Below are positions 53,401-64,000 of a DNA stretch of 64,000 bases, in pieces. This DNA comes from Struthio camelus (taxonomy: Eukaryota; Chordata; Aves; Struthioniformes; Struthionidae): the NCBI RefSeq assembly GCF_040807025.1, contig NC_090952.1, forward strand, positions 25,975,068 to 26,039,067, in the 5' to 3' direction. Numbering within the stretch: the first letter of the stretch is position 1; each line of letters starts with the position of its first letter. Under the pieces are notes generated by a model. That model was not told where the DNA came from. It made no database searches and saw nothing but the letters and a program-made list of their open reading frames with translations. The position numbers and the translations under genes are program-made.

Positions 53401-56400
53401 CAGTGGGTTAGAGATCATTTTTATAAGGCTAGAATTTATTTTTCCCTTTCGTTTCAGGTTTCTGAGGTTGCCGGGTAATTTAGATTCAGAAGCAGGGAAG
53501 TAGCATAGGATTATTTTAGTCTGAATACTATAGTCAGGTTGTTTAAATATATTTCCAAGAACTGATATTCTGTAGCAAAAACAGAGTGACAGTATATTCT
53601 GTCTGAATTCCCAAGGGTCACTGTGACGCTGCAGTCTTTGGAATTGTCTTTGATGTCAGACATCAGCAGGTGAAGTCGTCTGCTCCTGGGAAGAAATTGA
53701 CTTGCGTACCTTGGGCAAAAAGAAAAAAACAAATTACAATCTCTAATAAATTGTTTTGATTCAAGGGTGCCTTAGTCCTTTTACTGCTAATTCCTGAAAT
53801 ATCCAGCCCTTGTTCCAAAAAACAAGCCCCAACCTCATTGTATAGCTGTATTACTGTAGGAACCACTCAAAATGAAGATAATACTTCTAAATAAAGTTGA
53901 CGTGCGCCATCTGTTTTAATACTGATTTGTACTGCATGATCTGGCATCCAGATGACATGAGATCTTGTGAAAACATGCTGCTGAGAGTTGCCAACTGTAC
54001 TCTGCCCCGGTGGGGATGCAGCGAGAACCTGAGGCAGCCAACTGAATGCAACGGTATTAGACTGTGAAGCCTTTATGGGGAGAGTGTCACTTTAAGTGTA
54101 CGAGTATACTGTATCACTTTAGCTATGAGGGTAGCAGTCTTCCTCAGCGGGATAGTTTATTGCTGCCTTTTCTTTGCAGTGCCCCTATGTCTGTCACCTG
54201 CTCTATCTGCTGACCAGGAGAGAAAGTGGTGAGTGTATCCAGCTGTATGAGATGGAAGGCCATTTTATTTGCTGTTTTGTTTGCTTCCCCTGGCTTTTCT
54301 TCCAGTGGAGCTAATACAACGGCCAGGCAATTTGTTGCTTTTAAGGCAAGGAAGCATGACTGGTAGTTCAGTCTGATTTGGGTAACAGTTTCTGAATCAG
54401 AAACCCATCTATTTGTCCAGAAATAAGACTGGCTGATTCTGCTTGCTTTGCCCTGGCTTCCTGTAATTAAAGTGATATCTCATTTTTACCTGAATGTCTG
54501 GCGTAGTGTTTTTAACCATAACGCTCTTAATTTCTTTTCCAGTCAAGCCTTTTCGTATTAGGAGACTCCTAGACCTCCAAGCAAAAATGGTGAGTTTATT
54601 TCAAATCTTGTACCATTTGAACTGTGGTTAAGCTTGCAGTTTTTAAGACTAATGTCCTTATAGGATGGAGAAGAGTGTTCGGTATCTCAGGATGGGGTTA
54701 GACTTGGAAGTGTAGGTTCTAATCTTTGTAGCATCAGAAGTTTGTCTGTCTGCATGTGCATCCCTAAATCTCATCTGTTCCTTATGAGCACATGCAATGA
54801 CATGTACTAAGCTATACGTTTTATGGCTAGGTATGGTAGAACAGGTAAATTTAAGAGCAGTTCCTTTTCACTTATTTATTTCCTTCTTTAATTTTCTATT
54901 CCCCTTCCTTTTTCAAGCAGTATCAAACCTGTGGCTGAGAAATACAAGATCATATAGGATCTTGCTCCCTTTTCTGTAAGAAAAAACTGAAATCACTGTG
55001 TTACTAAATAACGCTATGTTGATAGAGAAGTATAGGTAGTATTAGGTAGCTAGCTTTGAGTGATGCCTTTTTGGAGCTTTTAGGCAGCACAGATAGAACT
55101 GTATTTCTCATAGTTTTGATCGTTTAGTTCCTTTCGTGTTAAAGTTATGATGACAAAGTTCCTTTTCCAATCTCTTTTCTATGGTATTTTATGAACAAAG
55201 TTTCTGGTTCTTTTCTTCATTTCATTTTCAGTTGTTCATCTCTGGTCACTTAGTGACAAGTAGCTTTAGAAAACTTTTAGTAATCCTAGGGACGTTTTGC
55301 TTCTTGAATACAATATTGAGTTTCGGTATTAAAAACATACCACACACTTTTACTCTTGTTCTGTTATTTGACAGGGAATGCAGCCTCATCTGCAGGCCCT
55401 GCTATCGCTTTACAAGCTGTTCTGTCCTGAACTGGTATCCATAACCCTTCCTGGGAAGATGAAGGTAAGGAATGAGATTTGGAACAATGACGTTATTTGT
55501 GCCGAGCTTTCTATTTAAGCTATAGCATGATTCAGTGGTGAAGATTAACTCTGTTTCCTCTTTTCACTGAGTAAAATCAGTTTTAGGTGAGGATTCTTTG
55601 CCTTGCATTTTGTTTTCTCTGCAATACAATGAGGTGATTTGGAATAGAATGGCATATATCTTTATCCTTACTAGGATTACTTTTATCCTCCTTTTGGTAT
55701 GCTTGGTGTTTTGAGCTTGTCTCATACAGTGTTAAGTTCTGTAGGAAAAGAACGGTCTTATTTGTGCAAGGCATTGTCTAAGCTGCTGACTTTCTCCAGT
55801 ACAAATAATAGAAATCAGTTCTTCATAGGAAAGAAAATAGTAGGAAAAATGTGATCAATGGATTTGTCAGAGTCTGTGGATTAATTATGACTTAATTTTT
55901 ATAGAGGCTTCTATATGTGTGTGTGCTTAAGTCATTCGGTCCAAGCAAGAGTATGTGTAGTGGAAACAGAACATATGACAAAGAAAATAGCAGTAGATAA
56001 GACCTAAATTCTGCAACAAAGGTTCTTAGTTTCTGAAACAATTCAATGGGACAGATTTAAGTATATATTTTAAAAAGCATTTTTTATTGAATCTATATGT
56101 AGGCAAGTTGTTGTGCTTCCATAAAATAAAATGTATTTCAGTCCGTTTGTGTTATACCTGTATAGTTTGCATCATGCTGCTGTTGGACAATTTTTTTTTT
56201 TTTTTTTTTTACCATGCACAGAAGTGAAGCAGATAGATCTAACAACTGAAAACTAAATTGATCTTCAACTATTTCAGTTAACACACTTTATTAAAAGTTT
56301 CCATACCTAAGCCCAAACCAGTCTTGGTCAGGTTTTATTTTAATGCATGCTTGAAATTTGTTCTATGAATGGACAAATAATCCTAGAGGATTATAAATCA

Positions 56401-59400
56401 GAAGTGTTGGAGACCTCTGACTTCTGAAAAGGGGGACATCATTTCAACAGCTACACTTTTATATTTCTTCTGATCACTAGTTAAAAGGCAATAAAACTGA
56501 GGAATGAATATAGTTTTGTGCTGACAAAACCTAGCCTCTTGGTTTGTCAAGCACAGACAATTGAGTGTATGTACATCTCTGCAGTGACATGTATCAGAAT
56601 AGAAACTGATCTTTCTGTCACTTTTTCTTAGTTCAGCCTCTTACATAGACGTCTGATTTATGTTTTCAGACTTATTTCAAGAATTCAGAGGGCCCATGGA
56701 AAGCAGCAATCAACGCTATAAGGCGAAGAAACCAGGAAAATCCTCCAGTCTCTCAGCCACTGTTTCTAGGCACAGCTCAACATCAGTCCCGGAAGAGAGT
56801 AGGTTATGGGAATCTAGGAGGAGCCAAGCAGGTCTTTTCATGCTGAATTCTGTCCAGTGATGCAAGTCAGGCTTTATTTCAGCAATGGGAAAGGTGGGAT
56901 GGCTACATGGAAATGTTGCATTCCTGTTACAGTAATAGCTTAGATGCCTTTTTGGCAAAACAGTAAGGGGGTTTATGGGAAGACTGGTCTCAAGTGTACA
57001 CGATATGTACTTGATTACATTGGAAACTGAGTCACTGCTATTCGTTCATGTTTTTTCTTTACAGAAATGGAATGCGCAGTTGATTATACCTGCAAGCAGT
57101 ACTAACACAAATAATTTAGCAGGGGGCAAGGAAAAGAACCGTGTCGATTTATACAGTACCAGTGAATCTTTTCCAGTGGAGCAGCTGCAGACCTTTTCCC
57201 AGCTCCTACAAAATATCCACCATCTAGAGGTGAGTGCCCGGAAAGTCTCAGCAAGCTTACTGAACGCTGTAGAGCGATCAATGGATATCTCTCTATGCCC
57301 TCTTTATACATGAGTAGTGCATGTGATACCTGGTTCTGACAGAGCAGCTAGTCCTGCTTGAGAGTGATGAATGAGTGCTGGAAAAGGTCTTGTCGCTGAT
57401 TAGAGACCCTGTGTGTCCACTGGCAAAGGGATTGGACAGCTATGATAGCGTGAGCTTCACTAGCAATTTGCAGAAGTAAACAGTGAATAACTAGTTGTCT
57501 TGATTTCTCTTGCAGTTTCCTTCTCAGATGGGTTCAGTGCTAACAAACCCCTTGTTGCTTCACTACATGAACTGCATCAAAGATGAATCTATTTACCTAA
57601 GGCTCTACTATTGGATGGGCCAGGCTCTTCAGGAAGGTAGAAACTTAGCATTACCTTGCATTTGGGGAGGTAAAGGATGTCTGACACTTTTTATGTTTCG
57701 ATAATGGTACTTAACTATGCAGGTTTACAGGGATATTTATATAGCAGTAAAATAAATCCTGAAGGGTGATTGGGATTTTGCTTCTGATTGTACTTGTTGT
57801 TGCTGTGCGCATGCTCAAGCACAGTATTCTTTCCTCTTTAGAATGCACTTGGTGTGTGGTCGATAGTAACCAATATGAAGCAGAATTCAAGGACTTCCTG
57901 GAAACCATCTACAAGACAGAGTGTTTCTTGCAGGTAGGTGCCTATTTTGTGGAAGCCAAGGGTTTCATGAAGTTTTCCCTTAAAGTGCATTTGAGACTTA
58001 CCTGTTTCCTGTAGCATCTCTGAGAGGTGACAGAGTCTCAAGGCACCAACACCAAAAGTTTGTAGGGCTCACAAACTTTTATTACGAAAGTAATAAAAAT
58101 GTGTATTCCTATAGCGAGTCAGTATTCTTGAGATAGGCCTGGTTACTGCAGGGATGTTGATTTGAGAAACTAGAGTTCATTAGTTAACGTCTGGATGAAT
58201 TGTTTGGCGGGAAGGCTATGTAAGCCTCTTCCTTTGGTGGTGAATTGTGTCAGTGAATATGGTAAGGTTCAGGCATATGAGATGAATTCTTGAATGTTCC
58301 TCTTTGTAGGAGGGATTTTCTTCCTGTGAAGAGTTCCTGTATAAGAGCCTTCCTCTCTGGGATGGCTTCTGCTGCCGATCACAAATCCTCAGACTCGTGA
58401 CTTGGATCCCCCTCAGCAGCTTCTCTGGTACGTGATACAGATCCTTTGGATGAGGCTGGACAGTATCTGATCTTGGGAGTTAGAATCTGTTCACAGCTTT
58501 CATGCGTATCTCTCATTTATTTCAGAAATAAAGTCACACCTCTATGATCCCCTGGCACAGCTCTTTTTCACATCATCCCTTTATTTTAAGGTAATTTAAC
58601 TGAGTACACTAGGTGTTTACTTTTAGGTGGTATTGCTATCTACACTTGTATAAGGTGTAACAGTCCAAGGGATTGTATAGTGGACGACTTTTGGGAAAGT
58701 CTGTGCCTAAGTAAGGGTTAAATATATACTTGGGATGTAGCTTCTTTGGGAGTATGAGCAGCTTTAAGATATTTTCTTTTTTGACGGGAATTAAACTAGG
58801 CCATTGGAAATAAAAAAAACTCTCTGATAGCATGCAAGACAATAGTTGCTTTGTTTTATTGTAATTTTAACTTAGTATTTCAAACTCGGGTTTTCCAGGA
58901 CAATTTAAGTAACAGATACATTCAGTTCAAGAGGGCGTTGCAGTTAGCTCACTTTTCTCTGTGGCCCTGAAAAACTATTTATAACTTTCCTTGTACACTT
59001 CAGTTCTGAGGGCATGTTTCTGTTTAGTGTTATTCACTTATGGGAGTTGTCATAAACCTGTTTTCTTTTTGCCTTTTGCAGTGCAGTGTTCTTGAGAGCC
59101 TGAAAGAGCTGCTGCAAAACTGGTTAAATTGGCATGTGATTCAGCTAGATTCAGAGTCTGCCTCTCAAGGCTATTCTTTGTAAGTTTCTCCGAAATAAAT
59201 GCAATACCCTGTTTTGTGCGTTGTTCACAAATGTATTTTTATACGTGTATGTTTATGTGTGCATGCATGGGTGCATGTTCTAGCTCTGTAATCTATCTAG
59301 TCTTTAAGACTGGCTAGAAGGTCAGTGATGCTGTAAGGTTTCTGCTTTATTGTAGCAGTCAGTCCTGTTCTTTGCTCTTCCTTTAAAAGTATTCAATCGA

Positions 59401-62400
59401 CACTGAAAACTGAAATGTCCAGAGTCAGTATCCCTGTAACGCTGACAGCTGGGCCACATTTAAAATAATGTGGATAACAATATGTCACTGGATATATGTG
59501 AGAAAAAAATATTGCTGAGTGGGTGGTGGTGGAAGGTGGGGGGCAGTGGGGCAGAAGGATGACCTTCAGTTTCCTCTTTACCACTTCTGTTTTGTACTGC
59601 TTGTGAAGAGGTATATATGCTAATGTTGTGTATCATGCTACTGCCACAGGAATACCACTCTTTCTGGACTAGTGAATACGGTGGCTGAACTGATCCACTT
59701 TGTTGGATGGATCTCTACTGTTGCACTGCGTTTGGAAAGCAATGCTACTTTCTTGCTGTACTTCATTCTGGATTTCTATGAGACTGTATGTATCCCATTT
59801 ATTTTGGCATTCAAAATCCTCTTTCCCTGAGGGCTGTTTCCATTGTTTAAGCTGGAGGACGAAACGGCGTTCCTCAGTTTATAGAATTTCAGTTCTGATT
59901 CAATGCCGGAACCTTCCAAATACCTGCTAGATCTGCAGGTGATAGCTGCTGCTGTAGCATCAATAGGCAAAACTAAATATTGCTGCCAGCGCGTGGTTGC
60001 TCTCAAGTCAGAGGCGCATTGCAGAAGAGGAAGTAAAAACTTGGTGTCATGTGAACAGCTGAAGCTGTTTTTTAATACTAATTTATAGAAAAGAACAATG
60101 TTCATTTCAATTTCAAGCCACATATCTTGATTTGCTCCTTAAATGTTCCCTTTAAAAATTAAATGTTTTCTCCCAGTTCATTCTGTAGGCAAACTAAGCA
60201 GCTTCATATAAACTTAAGCCTACTCTGTAGCTTCCCCGCTTCCTCTATGGGTGTGTGCTTATGCCATGTGAACTCCAGCCATGCTGTTCTTGCTTACAGT
60301 TTGGATAAAAATGCAAAGAGTTAACAAAACAATGAAAGTTTATCACGTGCTGACATCTGCTTGTAGCTAAAACATCCATAAGAAAATTGCACATAACAAG
60401 TGGTCACGACATTTGCAGAAGATAGTATGTTTAAAATAAGTGCTCATTTTGTGGGAATATACCGAGAATCATACAGGCTTCAGTGTATGATTATTGGTGC
60501 TCTAGCAGACAACTAAGTTCACATGGCTTGGTTTTAATGTTTTTAAAGGAAGTGAACTTAGCCACTAAGATATATTACTTTGCCATTAAGGTTGGAATTT
60601 GTTCTTGACTCTTTGCCTACATATTCAGAATTTTTAATTTTCTAAAGAATTCTAAAATCACGCAGCTGAGACATTAAGTAAAGAATCTAGTTTTCTGAAA
60701 GTATCAGTAGCTCAGTTACATAAAAATATCTGCCTGTACCTTAGCTGGTGTAAGTGTACTGAGGGCAAGAGGAAAGGTGTAGGGCTCACAAACTATCTGT
60801 CTTTGGTGAAAAGTCTGTTATGAGTTGGGGTGGGCAGGGGGGTCCTAAAACAATTGTGATGCCCGACTCAACGTACTGTAAAAACTATCCAACTTTTAGA
60901 TGGTGGGCTGCACAGCTTAATTGTCTATGATCCGAGCTGCAGTAACTAGGTATTCATATTCTTAGCCCACTATGTTTCTAAGTAAAATGCGTTAGTTTAA
61001 AATACCTTTCTGAAAAGAAGTGGAATAGTCTGGACAGTTACTGTGGCTAAACTGGTGGATAGCAATGTATTAAGTCTCAGCAATATTGCTTCAATTCTTT
61101 ATCCGTACTTTAAGGCTGCTGTTGTAGCTGAAGACCTTGTATCAGCACAAATTATAAAATGCCTCATTACTTGTAACTCGACCTTAAATTCTAAACATGA
61201 GTCTAATCAAAAGCTTGTGTTCTATGGCCATATCATCTTTTCTTAGAGCAAAGCTTTATTGTGTGGTCATGCAATTTCAGCAAGGTCAAGTAGAAGAATT
61301 TAATTTTCCATGTGGAAGAGTTGTATGGTCTATTGTTTGACTTGCTGGTATCGACAAACTAGACTAGGAGACAGGCCTGGTCAAGTAAAATCCAAGCTTC
61401 ATGTATAAAATTGATATAAAATACCGGGGAAAAAAAGTGGCTGCTGCTTTTTTACAGGGATCTGGTTTGATTTGACGCAGCAAGTAACCAAACGTAAGGT
61501 GCACTTAAATGGTTAAAGCAGACACTGAGACGTGTACTGCTGAATTTGTCTCCTCTTGAGAAGGAAACAAATGGAATTGCTTCACCCTGGCCATCCCTCC
61601 AAGGTGAAGTTGATGGCACTGGCAGAAAAGTGATGTTGCGCTCTCTTTTGTTTGGTAGATATTTGGGGGTTTGTTAATGGCAGTAACAATCTGCCTAGAT
61701 TTACTTCATTCCTGCAGGTGTGTGACATTTATCTGAGGTACAATCTGCCTTTGCTGATAATGCCTCCTGCTGGAGTTTTCTACCCAGCACTGCTCAGCAT
61801 GGATTCTGTCAGCTTGAATCAGCTCTGCTACATTATGTACAGGTAATACAAATGGTGTGGGCTGTAGGGACTCCTCTTTTGATCTTTTGGAAATAACATT
61901 ACTTTGGTGTAAAATCAGAATCTTAAATCTGCTTTTTCTCACTGTTCAAGGCAAGGCAAAGGTGAAACGTTCCAGCTGTGCCCAGCTCTCATGATACAGT
62001 CTTTTACAGCAGTAGTTCCTACTCTTTTTTCAATCTGTTATCTCAAATAGGAGGATTCTGGCGTCTTTCCTTGTATTATTGCTGTATCTTTGGCATGTGA
62101 AGGAAGGAATTCCCATATTGTTTTAAGAAAACTTAAGTCAGCCAGCGGCAAAGAGCTGGAATCGTTAGTAGCTAACCAGAAAACTTCTCACTCCTGTGCT
62201 CTGATCACTGGACTTAGGTTTTTCTTCTGAATTCTGTAATGTGCTAAGTACAAAGCGCTTCTGCCATCTCCAAGCCCTGTGGGAATTTGGGGCTGTCTTG
62301 TGCTGCCTGAAGAACTGAAGATGGCACTGTTCAGCTCTCTGCAGGATCCATGAACAGGGCTGCTGTTGTTGGCCTTGTTAGTTCCAGTGGTTGCATCTAA

Positions 62401-63385
62401 GAAGAGTAGCCAATTGCTGACAGCTGGCGTAGGACTCTCCATGTGCCTTTTTCTCTGAGGAGTCTGCAGGGTAATTAACATGACAGGGTGGTCTCTGGGA
62501 AATAAGAAGAGCTAGTGCTTATTATGTAGAACAACTGTCAAGTTGCATTACTTCCAGTGGCTTCCATTTCTCTACTTGGTGAATGGAAGTCTCCCTTCTT
62601 AAAGATACACTGCATGTTTCTGCTGCTTGCAAGGCTGTATGTCACTTCTTGCAGGGAGCCTTTATGAAGGTGACTTTGTCCCATGCAAGCTAGTCACATA
62701 TTGCTCATCCAAGAGATGACTCTCATCAGGTATCTTCTTATTCTCGCGGGAGAGGCTGGGTCTATGCCAAGTAATAAAGCACCATTCTCCTGCCTGTACT
62801 TTTTAAAACCCATAACAGAGAATTTGATGGTCTCTTTGGAGGAAAACAATTTCTTAATTCTCTGTATAAGCATTCCTTCGCCTTTTTTCAACACTAATCT
62901 GTAGTAAAATTTAGAGGCATCTAATTTTTTTTTTTTCCTCTCAGGTATCGAACCAACTTGGTAGCTGCAAAAGAAAATGAGCTGATTAAAAAGGTATTGT
63001 GGACAAATCTGGCTACATGCTAGAATGGACCTCAGTAAGGAGCTGGGATGAATGGAAAGGAGGTGTTCTAATAGCCTTCTTTTTAAGGACTAGAAGGAAT
63101 ACACAAGTGCTCTGAGGATGCAACTTACTGATTTGTTTTCTTGTTCCTCAGAAAATACTACAATTCAAGTTCAGTAGTCAGACCTACCAAGAGTACAACC
63201 AGTATATAATAGCCATGGTGGGGTGCCTGTGGACATCCAGTGCGTTCCAGAAGGATATTCATCCTCAGGGTGTTCGTCTGGATGATGAAGTGCTGAAGAA
63301 AACCAGAGTACAGGAATTCAGAACCAGCTTTAACATTGTCTATCACCCAGCCATGATGGGCTATGCTCTCCTCTTCCTGCAGCAG
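50415..63385 (+). CDS. CENPI: Centromere protein I; 18 coding exons, 3' end off window
   Basis: CENP-I is a HEAT-repeat-like subunit of the CENP-H/I/K/M complex of the inner kinetochore (CCAN). Exons: 50415-50613, 50921-51058, 52409-52527, 53200-53307, 54180-54228, 54543-54589, 55375-55464, 56670-56798, 57065-57229, 57516-57636, 57842-57933, 58310-58427, 58526-58590, 59082-59179, 59650-59785, 61718-61842, 62945-62993, 63152-63385. Phases are consistent over 694 codons (human 756 aa), so about 60 C-terminal residues lie beyond the window. Clear landmarks shared with human: PSQMGSVL, LFFTSSLYFKCSVLESLKEL, VCDIYLRYNLPL and MVGCLWTS. The ATG at 50415 starts MQRRLSSKNSKQP; upstream ATGs at 50140-50150 open short frames (possible uORFs). 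Exon 2 follows a long T tract. The gap 59786-61717 is a 1.9-kb intron with nothing named in it. Confidence 0.95.
52989..53031. repeat. Tandem duplication of about 21 bp in CENPI intron 3
   Basis: CTGGAATAGTAGTTGGTGCT occurs twice in a row. It is short, with no sign of function. Confidence 0.85.
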
Positions 63386-64000
63386 GTAATGGTGTAGGCC
63401 AATGCTCGGCCCTTTGACAGTACCAGATGTTCTGTCTTGGCAGTTTCTCTAGAGAAGTGTCTCGGTACACTGGCAGAGTAATTGGCACTTTTAGAGTCAA
63501 CAGAGCTTTCAAAAGCTGTTATGGCATTCTGTGTGCATGTCAGATCAGTGGCACAGTTTGAATAGTTTTTGTTTGTATGGTATGAAAGTATGAGTGTAAC
63601 AGTTGAAGGATGTGAATTTGTGCTTATGGTCTTTTTCAGGATAGAACTAAAATAGATCAATAATGAAAAAGTAGACTAATCCTGTACAAACTTCCCAAGA
63701 GCGCAGCCTGCCCTACGAAATATGGAGCGTGATGTAAACTTTTAAATTCCTGAAAATCAAGAACTAGAGTTATGGCGTGTGCAAATGCCCACAGTAGAAC
63801 TTTTAGCTCTGCTTCCTGGCTCTTGCAGTAGCTTTTGAGAATGGCTCATTAAAAAAGAGGTATAAGTTCCTATTTCAAGTATATAAGGGAAAAGCAGGAT
63901 AATGTGGTGCTGCTTTGTATTGCCTGATATTTTTGAGTTGTGCTACTAATCTGCTGGAATTCCAAGTGCCACCGTGTGTTCAGTGCAGCTACTCAATAGT

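Noticed and set aside
58055-60795. Shared 16-mer GTAGGGCTCACAAACT at about 58060 and 60779 in CENPI introns
   Set aside because: Flanks differ at once on both sides; too short to call a repeat or RNA.

Overview
The window is vertebrate nuclear DNA and most probably avian. Genes have several exons with GT-AG introns that are mostly 0.1-2 kb, promoters are very GC-rich CpG islands, and the recognisable interspersed repeats are CR1 LINE fragments, one with the octamer-type 3' tail. I recognise F8A (HAP40), DKC1 (dyskerin), a GPR34-like receptor, TRMT2B, TMEM35A (NACHO) and CENPI. Their human orthologues F8A/DKC1 lie at Xq28 and TRMT2B/TMEM35A/CENPI at Xq22, so this looks like the X-orthologous part of a bird chromosome 4. 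The species cannot be told from the sequence.

Layout. 1-8059 (minus): DKC1 from its start codon through eleven coding exons; the 3' end runs off the left edge. Its introns hold two copies of a short C/D snoRNA and two copies of a long structured C/D-like RNA. 8966-10015 (minus): intronless F8A with a tandem CCAAT/E-box promoter array. 10.5-20.6 kb: gene-poor spacer with one GPR34-like receptor (minus). 20868-21923 (plus): a second F8A, nearly identical to the first. 22969-26386 (plus): the last five coding exons of DKC1, without the promoter or the first ten exons, followed at 28.15-28.43 kb by a worn tandem remnant of DKC1. 32161-39998 (plus): TRMT2B. 42235-45460 (plus): TMEM35A. 48.3-63.4 kb (plus): CENPI, whose 3' end runs off the right edge.

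The main structural feature is a large inverted repeat, about 10 kb between arms, whose arms carry F8A plus DKC1 sequence. The right arm lacks about 7.2 kb relative to the left arm, which removes DKC1 exons 1-10. In the two places compared base by base the arms are almost the same: F8A proteins differ by two glycines, and two substitutions were seen in about 1 kb around DKC1 exon 11. The arrangement recalls the inverted F8A-bearing repeats at human F8. It lies where an Xq28-type gene block meets an Xq22-type block.

The genes are housekeeping or cell-cycle in nature: dyskerin (H/ACA RNP, telomerase), HAP40 (huntingtin partner), a mitochondrial RNA m5U methyltransferase, a nicotinic receptor chaperone and an inner-kinetochore protein. 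No virus-derived element, CRISPR array or tRNA gene was recognised.
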